Assembly (NCBI GenBank): GCA_014529385.2
Contig: CM043946.1
Location: forward strand, 35,107,558 to 35,171,557
DNA length: 64,000 bases
From: Adiantum capillus-veneris
Lineage: Eukaryota; Streptophyta; Polypodiopsida; Polypodiales; Pteridaceae
Reading direction: 5' to 3'
The notes under the pieces were generated by a model, which saw only the letters and a list, made by a program, of their open reading frames with translations, had not been told where the DNA came from and did no database searches. This document shows, piece after piece, positions 55,724 through 64,000 of this stretch. Position 1 is the first letter of the stretch. The number at the start of each line of letters is the position of its first letter. Both the position numbers and the translations under genes were made by a program.

Positions 55724-57685
55724 ATGGCTGGATCACAGGACACTGCTCTTTACAATATCAAGAAGCTGGATGGAACCAATTTCCCATTGTGGAAGAAGTA
55801 GATTTGGCACGTGTTGGTACAAAAGAAGCAAATAAAACCTATAAATCTCAAAGGGATAAAACCAGAAGATATGGACGAAGATGAATGGAGCGAAATGGAT
55901 GAATTGGCACTTTCTACCATTATGCTGACTTTGGCAGAAAGCGTTTACTTCAATGTAGCAGACGAGATGTTGGCTTATGAAGCATGGACAAAGCTGAGTG
56001 ATCTTTATGAGAAGCGGAGTGCATCTTCACAGGTATACTAGCTTAAGAAGCTTGTTGACTTGAAGATGAAAGAAGGGACACCTATGTCCAATCATCTGAA
56101 TGAATTCAACACTATCTACAGTTAGCTGTCAGCTCAAGGTGTCAAGTTTGATGAATCTGTTAGAGCTATGTTCCTGTTGATCACATTGCCGGAAAGTTGG
56201 GACACTTTTCGCACAGCTTTGAGTAATTTTGCACCTCCAGATGGTTTGACCATAACAGGTGTAGAAGGCAGTCTTCTTACTGAAGAAACCAACAGAAAGA
56301 CAATGGACAAAGGCAAAGGAACAGCCTTATTTGTCAGGGGAAGGACCAAAGAAAAGGACAAAGGTGGAAAGAGGAATCAGTCTCGTAGCAAGTCCCGCAG
56401 TGCTAAAGGAAAGAGTGACATAGAATGCTACCATTGTGGCAAGAAGGGTCACATGAAAAGAGACTGCAGAGAATGGAAAGCAGAAAAAGAAAAACAGAAA
56501 ACTGAAGACCATGGTGAGAAGAACAGGTCCTCATTTAAGATTCAAGAAATAAATGTGACAAACACTGTTGCAGAGGATGACAGTCTAGTGTCAAGAGACA
56601 TCTACTTCTTGAAAAATACAATGGACTCAGCTCTTCTTACAGCATCTGATGGACATGCACTGAGTGACTGGATTATAGACTCAGGGGCATCACTTCATTT
56701 GTCTCCAAACAAGGAGTGGTTTACCTCTTATGTGACCACTAAAGATCATGCTCGGCTAGGCAATGGGCAGACATGTGAGATCTTAGGTGTTGGAGATGTT
56801 CAATTGAAGTTTCAGAATGGCTCTTCTTTCACGCTGAAGAATGTCAGACATGTTCCCTCAATTACAAAGAGCTTGATCAGCACAGGTTTACTTGATGATG
56901 CTAGCTACATCACCATTTTTGGACAGAATATGTGGAAGATATCCAAGGGTTCTATGACAGTAGCACAAGGAGTAAATTCTGGAGGACTTTACATGATTTA
57001 TGCATCAAATGTCTCTAAAAATGTAATCAATGTAACCAAGCAGCCGAACATTTCTTTGTGGCATAGCCGGTTAGGACATATGTCCAAGAAGGGAATGGAA
57101 ATCTTGTCTCGTTCTGGTTATTTGCCTGGCTTTTAATTTAATGATTTTGAATTCTGTGAACATTGTCTGTATGGTAAGCAAACACAACAGCCACATAATC
57201 ATAGAAGTAGTAGAAGAGATACACAATTGGCACTTCTTCATAGTGATTTGTGTGGACCTATGCCTAACCTATCTCTAGGGGTAGCTTCTTACTTTATGAC
57301 ATTTATAGATGATTACTCGAGGAAAGTATGGGTTTACTTTCTCAAGCACAAGGATGAAGCGTTTAGTGTTTTCAAAACGTTTGTGACACTTGTGGAGAAT
57401 CAGAGTGGCAAGAAGCTTAAATGCTTACGCACTGACAATGGTGGAGAGTATGTTTCAAAGGCCTTTCATGACTTTTGTGAGTCAAAAGGTATAAAACGTG
57501 AACTTACTGCTCCTTACAATCCTCCTCAAAATGGTGTTGCTGAGAGGATGAATAGGACCATACAAGAGAAGGTCAGAAGTATGTTGTCTAATGTACAACT
57601 GCCAAATGGGTTTTGGGCTGAAGCTGTATCAACAGCTGTTCATCTTATAAATAGATCTCCTAGCAAGGTTTTGCAGAAGGATTCA
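55724..57685 (+). pseudogene. Ty1/copia gag-pol, truncated in integrase (element G)
   Basis: MAGSQDTALYNIKKLDGTNF begins a copia Gag. Then LTLAESVYFNVADEMLAYEAW, zinc knuckle CYHCGKKGHMKRDC, protease WIIDSGASLHLS, GAG-pre-integrase LWHSRLGHMSKKGM, and integrase core with LHSDLCGPM (Asp), LRTDNGGEYVS (Asp) and PPQNGVAERMNR (Glu). Integrase lying before any RT is the copia order. Stops at about 55,799, 56,039, 56,125 and 57,134 break it. The frame ends at SPSKVLQKDS, where unrelated DNA (the 57,686 module) begins; RT and RNase H are missing. Confidence 0.92.
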
Positions 57686-57825
57686 GTGGCGGCGGCCCGC
57701 TATGGCCAAGCATAGAAGGGGGTGGTGATTGTTTTTTTTTAAAAAAATTATCGTTTTTTTTGGTAATGTGCTCCTTCGTGATTGGGTTTGGTTCTTGTGG
57801 CCGCGGTTTTGAAAACCGGCCGTCA
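57686..57825 (+). repeat. about 140-bp module, copy 2
   Basis: Related to 39,860-39,995 in the same orientation. It truncates the copia element on its left and abuts the 9-bp repeat and resumed LINE on its right. Confidence 0.85.
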
Positions 57826-57834
57826 GCAGCAATG

Positions 57835-58780
57835 GTAGGCATCGAATATGCAACTTACACAAAGCAAGAGTGCATTTTTCTCCAGTTGGACCTGGATAAG
57901 GCTTATGACAGAATAACATGGACATATATAGAAGCAGTCATGGAAGCTTTGGGTTATTCATGCACTAGGGGCTAGTAACCAGTCAGAGATCCTGTTTAAC
58001 GATAGAATAGTGGGCTCTTTTGAGGTCAAAAGGTCTATTAAGCAGGGATGCCCTCTAGCCCCCCTTCTTTTCACCATAGGGTCACATCCTTTAATCCCGA
58101 CGCTCGAAGCTAGTGCTGAGCACGGGGAGTTGCAAGGCCTGACTCTACCAGGAAACAACCAACTACTTGCAAAACTTTTTGCTGACGATTCTCTCTTCTT
58201 GAAGGCGTGTCCCCAGACCGTCAGGAAAGCTCTGGAGATTGTACAAATGTTCTCTGTAGCTTCGGGGTCCCAATGTAATATAGAGAAGTCAAGGCTGATC
58301 TCCCTGTCGGAAAATGACTCATTTGACACTTCTGATTGGTCGAGGGAGATTGTTACAAAAGGAAATATCTTCAAACATTTGGGGGGCCCCTTGGGGATGG
58401 ACGTAACTCACAAACAAAGATGTTAGTGGATCCTAGAAAAAATCAGAACAAAAATGAGTAGGTGGGAGTATGTTCTTCTCCCATTCCCAAGACGGATAAA
58501 AGTGATTAATGCCTTTATGCTCCCTTATATTGCTTTCACTAGCCCTCTTCTTAAGATGGTTAAGTGTCACTGAAAAGAATTCTTAAAACCGGTACAAAAG
58601 TTTTTATGGAAAATAACACAAAGTCCTCCAAGCCATGGAAATGGGCTTGTTGGGAGACATTCGCTCGGCTAGTTAATCAAGGAGGCCTCAGAATTCTCAA
58701 CCCTTTGGCCCATGCAGAAGCTTCCTGCGCCAAATTTGTAGTCTCCCTAGCTACTAAATAGGATCAAGCTTGGGCTATCA
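57835..58780 (+). pseudogene. LINE ORF2 RT, catalytic part
   Basis: QLDLDKAYDRITWTY (first catalytic Asp), then after a frame change KRSIKQGCPLAPLLF and LAKLFADDSLF (F-A-D-D box), followed by SQCNIEKSRL and FKHLGGPLG. A later segment has KPWKWACWETFARLVNQGGL. Stops at about 57,973, 58,424 and 58,759 break it. Confidence 0.9.
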
Positions 58781-59616
58781 TGATCAAAGATATACTAGAC
58801 GCAGCTAAACTTGGTTCAAAAGGAGGAAAATGGAGAGGGGTAGAGGTTCATGACAAACTATTAGCCCCGACGTGGTCTACCCAAAGTCTGGGGGGCGGGT
58901 TAGGGAAACTGGTAAGGAAATGCAACAGAGCAATGGGATTCCTAAAGTGGGGGGAAGAAACCAGATACTTCAAGAACTCCATTTTGCATTGGTCCCCCTG
59001 GCTTTCCAAAGTTGTAGATATGCCGCAAAATCTCTATTGGATAGAAACAGCCAGGAAACTGAATAATAAGGGTCTGAATCGACTTGGGCAGTTCTAGGAC
59101 AGTGATAGCAAGAGCTGGAAAAGCACTGAACTTCTGGTAACTCAATACGAACTTAATAGCTTGGAGGTTTTGCTAGTCAACAAAGTGATGAAAGAGCTTG
59201 ACAATGGAGTGATGCCAATGTGTGACTCGGAGTTTGATTGGAATGCCTGGAAATGGCCCAGAAGCAGCCTCTTATGGAAACCCTATTCTAAAGGCATTTA
59301 CCATACAATGATGCTAAAGAAGAATTGGTCTAGCCCCTTTAACAAGATATGGAAAAAACAATGGTCGGAGGAAAGGTGGGAACAAGTAATGGAGAACATC
59401 TGGGTGCCAAAGGTTCCACATCACATGAAGGTATTTCTATGGAAAGTAATTAGGGGTGCTCTTCCGACGGGGGTGAAGATTCAGGAGAGAGGGATTGGGA
59501 CAAATCGATGCGTGGGGTGCAGGTTGGCTAGTGAAGATCTGGCTCACCTATTTATGGAATGCCCAGTTATCAGAGGCCTCACAAGAAAAATATGCAAGTG
59601 GGTCCAAAGAACATGA
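58780..59616 (+). pseudogene. LINE ORF2 C-terminal region with zf-RVT domain
   Basis: Segments 58,780-59,097 and 59,161-59,616. The second has KIWKKQWSEERWEQ, PHHMKVFLWKVIRGALPTG and GTNRCVGCRL...LAHLFMECP, the conserved zinc-binding domain after LINE RT (C-x2-C and H-x4-C pattern). Confidence 0.85.
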
Positions 59617-60056
59617 AAAATTGGTTTTTTCAAGAGTGATTTACTCCTTGGAGGTAAGAATTTGGGTAGTCCTGCCCTCCTCGTATGCACTCAAATTATC
59701 AGGTATTTTTTCTTACATAATGTATGGCTGACAAGGAACCGCCATGTGTTTGAAGGAGTTTTTGAGGTGGCAAGCTTCACAAAAATTATACACGAAAGCA
59801 AAGATATGGACGCTCGGGCGCATACAAAACTCGGATGATTGGTCTAGGATTACATGTGCCTTGTTGTCAACTAATTAACCTTCTGTTTCAAGGGCAAGGG
59901 AGCAGGTCGTTAGGGGCAGCTTCCCAAATAGCCGATGTAATTATGGTCTCTGGAGAATGTCATGGCTCGGCACGAGCATGGCAAGTTCTTGTAATTTTTT
60001 GGGATGATCAATATAATTCACTCACAATTGTGAGTTTTGCTTTTTTAATAAAAAAT

Positions 60057-60401
60057 TACTGGTTTTTGAACTTCATCCCATATATAAAAAGAATATCCAT
60101 TTCAAGATTTGGATTCCTTACGACTCTTTTAAATACCAAATGGGGTTTGGGTGTCCGATGAGTTGAGAAGGTAAAAAGTTAAATCTACCACATTGGAGTG
60201 AAGGAAAAGAGAACTCTTGTTTCTAAGCTAGCACTTGGAACATTCTGGGTCATCTTGCGCTTCATTAATTAATCAGAGGGGAGATTCCCTTCCTCACTTT
60301 TCTAAAATGCAAACCCCTTACTCTTCAGTCTGCACATTGATGACAAGCTCGCCTAGCCTAACTTCCTCTCCCAGCTCACCTAGCTCTTGCATTTCTCTCC
60401 A

Positions 60402-60441
<40 letters not shown>

Positions 60442-60893
60442 TGTGTGCCCGCACGCGCGCGTGACAGACACACACGAACCAGCTTCGCATTACGCAAATT
60501 GCAGCCTCTTCTCCGCACATTCTCTGCATCTCAACAATCCGCTTCAAGGAAGCCATCGCAACCGTGTAGGCCCTCTTGCAGTGCCTCCATGGCGTTCTCC
60601 ATCCTCCACCTTCTCTTCGCTGCTTGTTGCATACCAGGGACCTGACGCCAAACTGCACCAGGCAGTTTCTTCTTCTCCAAAGTGGTGGAGGGGATGGCCT
60701 GAGAAAGATCGCAACGCACTTTGCACGCTAGTGGCCCTTGCATTCAGAGGAACCGTTGGGGGGGAGAGAGAGAGAGAGAGACCCTGTCCTGCGCTACCCT
60801 CCCTCCGCTTCTCCTGTCCTCCAACTGCCTCCGAGTTTCCTCATGACGATCACCTACACCCAAGACGTCGCGAGTTGCCTGCGCGTTGACACA

Positions 60894-60932
<39 letters not shown>

Positions 60933-61005
60933 GTGTCGCCTCTGCGTTTTTAGACCTCAAACCCACCAGAGTATCTCACTAGATTCCTATCAAAAGAGTA
61001 TCTCA
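60057..61005. repeat. non-coding intron DNA with microsatellites
   Basis: Within the proposed first intron of the ankyrin/PGG gene. It contains (CT)n(GT)n at 60,402-60,447 and (CT)n at 60,899-60,929. No gene is supported. Confidence 0.7.
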
Positions 61006-61021
61006 CTAGATTCCTATCAAA
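60968..61021. repeat. tandem duplication, 2 x 27 bp
   Basis: AGAGTATCTCACTAGATTCC plus TATCAAA at 60,968-60,994 and again at 60,995-61,021, identical, about 100 bp from the splice donor. Confidence 0.92.
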
Positions 61022-61113
61022 GGAAATGCAAAAAAGATTGTAGGGACATACTCACAAAGTAGTTGAGTTTGTAAACATACAAAGGTAAAAAGCAAAGAAC
61101 TTAAGGGAAAAAT

Positions 61114-61119
61114 ACTCAC
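61114..61119 (-). other. 5' splice site (donor) of the ankyrin/PGG gene
   Basis: GAC|GTGAGT on the minus strand, a full match to the plant donor consensus at +1 to +6 except the usual A at +3. Reading through it gives hydrophobic codons and then a stop. Confidence 0.7.
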
Positions 61120-61614
61120 GTCAATAAGGAGGTTATCTGTAGCAATGTGAAGAGCAGTTTGATTTTTGTGGTTGATAGCATCAAGGAAAGATTGCTTCGT
61201 AAAGGGATCAAGCTCCTCTGGTTTGAGCAGAGCAAGGTACTTGAGGAAGAAGATGGCAAGCTTCTCCTTTTTGAGGTGGGAAGCCAAGTGAAGGAGGGTG
61301 TTTCCTGTGCTTGGGTCTTGAGCTTTCAACAAGAGGTCATGCCCGTAATGGCGTAGTAGAATATCTACTATACTAACCCTAGTCTTAGCTGCCAATAACA
61401 CCCCACGTAGTGGATGCACTTCCCATTCATCACTAATAACCCTCGTCTTATCTCCCTCTAGCATATTCCTAACCATTTGTAGGTCGCCATTACATGCCAC
61501 CTTGAATAACTCCTCCCTAAAATATTCTTCATTCCCTTCCACTCTTGTTATCTCTACCCTTGCCTCATCTTCCCCCCCTTTCAACGGTCCCATTTCTCTC
61601 TCCTTCCTATCCAT
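61120..61614 (-). CDS. ankyrin-repeat/PGG membrane protein, first exon
   Basis: 165 codons from ATG at 61,614 (MDRKEREMGPLKGGEDEARV) to a phase-0 donor. After a charged 30-residue start there are ankyrin repeats: FREELFKVACNGDLQMVRNM, a longer irregular one (HPLRGVLLAAKTRVSIVDIL), GNTLLHLASHLKKEKLAIFF and NQTALHIATDNLLID, cut in the middle. The missing half is exactly what begins the exon ending at 42,705 (VVRQFVLEKQ...). Together they form a standard 33-residue repeat, with LLID-VVRQF in the place of the usual LEVVKLL. Typical plant relatives have ankyrin repeats then a four-pass PGG domain. No retroelement reading frame overlaps it. Confidence 0.72.
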
Positions 61615-62400
61615 TCTATGTCAAACACTCCTTTGCATTCTCACAAACTTATCAAATCCATAATCATATCCTTATAATCTTCCTCCCTTGCACTTCTCCC
61701 ATGAAAGTTATCTATTCTATAAGCTTCCTCCCTTGTACTTCTCACAAGCAAGGTATCAAGAGAAAATTTACATCATGCACTATTCCCCTTTCTTCAATGA
61801 CGCAACCATGCTCAATTTTCCCTTTCCTTTTGAATGTCCCCACCCTTTGTCCTTACATTCTCTTTTCTAGATCACCCTTATGTCTTTAGCAAGCAAAACA
61901 ATTTGAGCATAAGACAAAGTTTGAAAGTATTGCGGCTTGCATATTATATGCTATTGAAATTCCTTTTGTTTTTCAATAACGAGAAATTGGCACGTTGAGT
62001 ACTTTGCCCACACTTGAGAAAACTAGGTTTGATGAAGATTCCAACGAATCTATTGGAATCTGCCAAATCGCCAAGGAAAAGTGCTCACAGCCCCGTTCAC
62101 GCGTGCCCTCTCTCATCTTCGCCATCCAATCTTGTCCTGTCTCCTCTGCAGCTTCCATGGATGTGCTTGTTGTCCCTAGCTGCAAAATAGAGAGAGAGCT
62201 ATAACCTATGGCCCAACACCCCTATAAGTCCTGCCCTGTCGTTAGTGTTGATCTTGCTCTACGCACACAAAATCCATGGATGTCCCTCCTTCCACCAGAC
62301 AGCGGACCCCCTCATTCCCACTTCATTGTAGGGCTTTGCCTCTCACACACTCCCTCCACCTGTGTCCATCCACCTGTCTACAGTCGCAAGTGCCGCCCTC
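61615..62400. other. 5' flank of the ankyrin/PGG gene
   Basis: The minus-strand promoter should lie here. No convincing TATA box was picked out. No other gene recognised. Confidence 0.35.
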
Positions 62401-62555
62401 CTCTCTCTCTCTCTCTCTCTTCCAAAAGCGAGTGCATCTCCTAAGCATGATAATCGCTTGTTGGAACCTCTCTGTCGTGTTCACTATGGCGCAGGGATAC
62501 ACACACACACACACACACACAGAGAGCGTCCAGAGGAATGAGAAAGGACATGTCG

Positions 62556-62607
<52 letters not shown>
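62401..62607 (+). repeat. (CT)n and (CA)n microsatellites
   Basis: (CT)n at 62,401-62,420, (CA)n at 62,500-62,520 and (CT)n at 62,560-62,607. Confidence 0.9.
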
Positions 62608-62611
<4 letters not shown>

Positions 62612-63392
62612 ATCAGTTCGTGCGACAGCAGCCTTCACTGGCATCCAATGTCAACCACTTCTCATCAGACTCCTCAATCTTCTCTCTCTTCTTGCGCCCG
62701 AAGCTTGGGCCTCCTACATCCTACGCCACTTGTTGCAACCTTGCAACCCGCATTTTGGCCGCCCCGCAACACTCCCGCTCTTTTCTCCTCATAAGCCTAG
62801 GGAAGCATCTTCTGAGATACCTCTTTAAAAAAATGGCAAAATGATTGTAGGGACATATTCTTCAACAATAGATCAAAATAACATGTTTCATAATCACTCA
62901 ACTTTTCAAAGCTTAACAGTTATAGAAGATTTTTTATTTCTTCATCTTTGCACTATTTTTCCTTTAAATTTTTTAGAAAATGTGTTCTTTCTATCTCTTG
63001 ATATACTAAAATGTGTTTTCCTTTTAAAAAGATATTGTGAGATGACATGGGGGTGGTGGTGCATGATTGAGTAAGGCTAAATTTATCCTTTTTTGTATCA
63101 TCACTAAAAATCTAATTGCAAAATTGGGTCATGCTTCCTCACCTCTCTCCAATAAGCAATAAACCTCACATTATGGAGTCAACATATGAAATTACAAAAA
63201 AAAAAAGAAATTTTGCAATATTTTAAACTTACAAATAAAACTTATAAATTTTTTAGTTTGTTTTGTTATGATTTGTAAAGGGAATAAAAAAAACTTTCTT
63301 TTTTTTCTCTGTCATTTTGTATTGTTAGGCTTTTATGAATAAAAATACAATAACGTTTGGCCTACCACTAGAGATACTAGACAAAAAGGCCT

Positions 63393-63393
<1 letters not shown>
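62608..63393. other. non-coding, AT-rich
   Basis: No gene recognised. Confidence 0.45.

Positions 63394-63432
<39 letters not shown>
63394..63432 (+). repeat. (GA)n microsatellite
   Basis: About 19 GA units. Confidence 0.9.
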
Positions 63433-63435
<3 letters not shown>

Positions 63436-63579
63436 GGGGGCAAAGAGATAAAAATAAATATATGTAGAGAATGTGTGTGTATGTGTATATATATATGGAG
63501 AGCGAGAGAGATATTCACCAATTCAACTTTGTTAAAAATTATTTGATTAATTGAAAATAGTTTACCCAATAAGAGAAGA

Positions 63580-63605
63580 GTGTGTGTGTGTGACACACAC
63601 ACACA
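63580..63605. repeat. (GT)n/(AC)n perfect hairpin
   Basis: GTGTGTGTGTG is followed directly by ACACACACACAC, so the two halves pair. Confidence 0.85.
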
Positions 63606-63827
63606 GTTTATGAGGTCCATTATTTACACTTGAATATAATTAAATCTATCTTTGTGACTATATCCATATTTGATCAAAAATACATTTATTTATAATGGAC
63701 TTACATTTTTTCAATTTTCTAAAGTCAACATCTGATTAGGAATGCACGATTAAACAATGAGCTTACATTTTATTATTCATTAGGTAACTCTTAGGTAGAT
63801 GGAAAGAGAAACTACATATGTAAAGGA

Positions 63828-63835
63828 AGGAGGGA

Positions 63836-63866
<31 letters not shown>

Positions 63867-63890
63867 GAAGAAGAAGAAGAAGAGAGTTTT
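63828..63890 (+). repeat. (GA)n with (GAA)n microsatellite
   Basis: An interrupted GA run followed by GAAGAAGAAGAAGA. Confidence 0.85.
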
Positions 63891-64000
63891 AACGTCGTAG
63901 GAAACTATCCCAAGAGACCTTAAAGATCTAGCTGACGAGGAGTTGAACTCAAGACCTGTTATTCAAGAGGGAAATGGCATAACCAATCTACCACACTTGG

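Larger units (their letters stand above)
57835..60056 (+). mobile_element. 3' half of the L1-type LINE (element D)
   Basis: The RT resumes at VGIEYATYTKQECIFLQLD without loss of residues relative to the part ending at 37,952, followed by the catalytic block, the zinc-binding RT-associated domain and a 3' end (AATTGTGAGTTTTGC, T-run, AATAAAAAATTA). No clean poly(A) remains. Confidence 0.88.

Overview
The window looks like land-plant nuclear DNA from a large, repeat-rich genome. It is AT-rich, has no operons, has GT-AG introns, very long (GA)n arrays, and layered LTR and LINE retrotransposons. A fern or related non-flowering plant is my best guess, because the Ty3/gypsy protein signatures resemble families I associate with fern genomes. 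This is inference; I could not search. No tRNA, rRNA or CRISPR array was seen.

Only two host genes can be supported. (1) A single-exon, LRR-like gene on the + strand at 10,711-11,832. (2) A minus-strand ankyrin-repeat/PGG membrane-protein gene. Its first exon is 61,120-61,614, with a perfect GTGAGT donor. Its last exon is best matched by 42,705-43,559, with a CAG acceptor, and the junction falls exactly inside one ankyrin repeat. The implied intron is 17.6 kb and full of retroelements. A second, broken copy of the last exon lies at 27,636-28,699, inside a duplicated segment (about 26.8-29.1 kb versus 42.4-44.0 kb).

Layout: 1-10.7 kb is non-coding, with a MITE candidate, a minus-strand LTR fragment, short tandem repeats and microsatellites. 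At 10.7-11.8 kb is the LRR-like gene. At 12.9-19.0 kb is a decayed Ty3/gypsy element with a duplicated integrase zinc module and a second aspartic-protease-like domain after the integrase. At 19-25 kb is an unclassified element: four copies of a 24-bp palindrome spaced about 285 bp apart, then a decayed coiled-coil reading frame, then a polypurine tract and an LTR-like end. At 25-34 kb are diverged repeats, the broken PGG exon, a minus-strand LTR end, a LINE 3' tail and a gypsy RT fragment. The 5' half of an L1-type LINE is at 34.3-37.95 kb and its 3' half at 57.8-60.06 kb. The two halves abut in the reverse transcriptase without losing a residue and are separated by 19.9 kb bordered by an imperfect 9-bp direct repeat. 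That 19.9 kb holds giant (GA)n arrays, gypsy fragments, the intact PGG exon, a complete 10,033-bp Ty3/gypsy element with two 2,016-bp LTRs (44,505-54,537), and a truncated Ty1/copia element (55.5-57.7 kb). At 60-64 kb are microsatellites and the first exon of the ankyrin gene.

The most unusual signals are the periodic palindromes, the downstream second protease, the split LINE enclosing a duplicated host exon, and the long-intron ankyrin/PGG gene.
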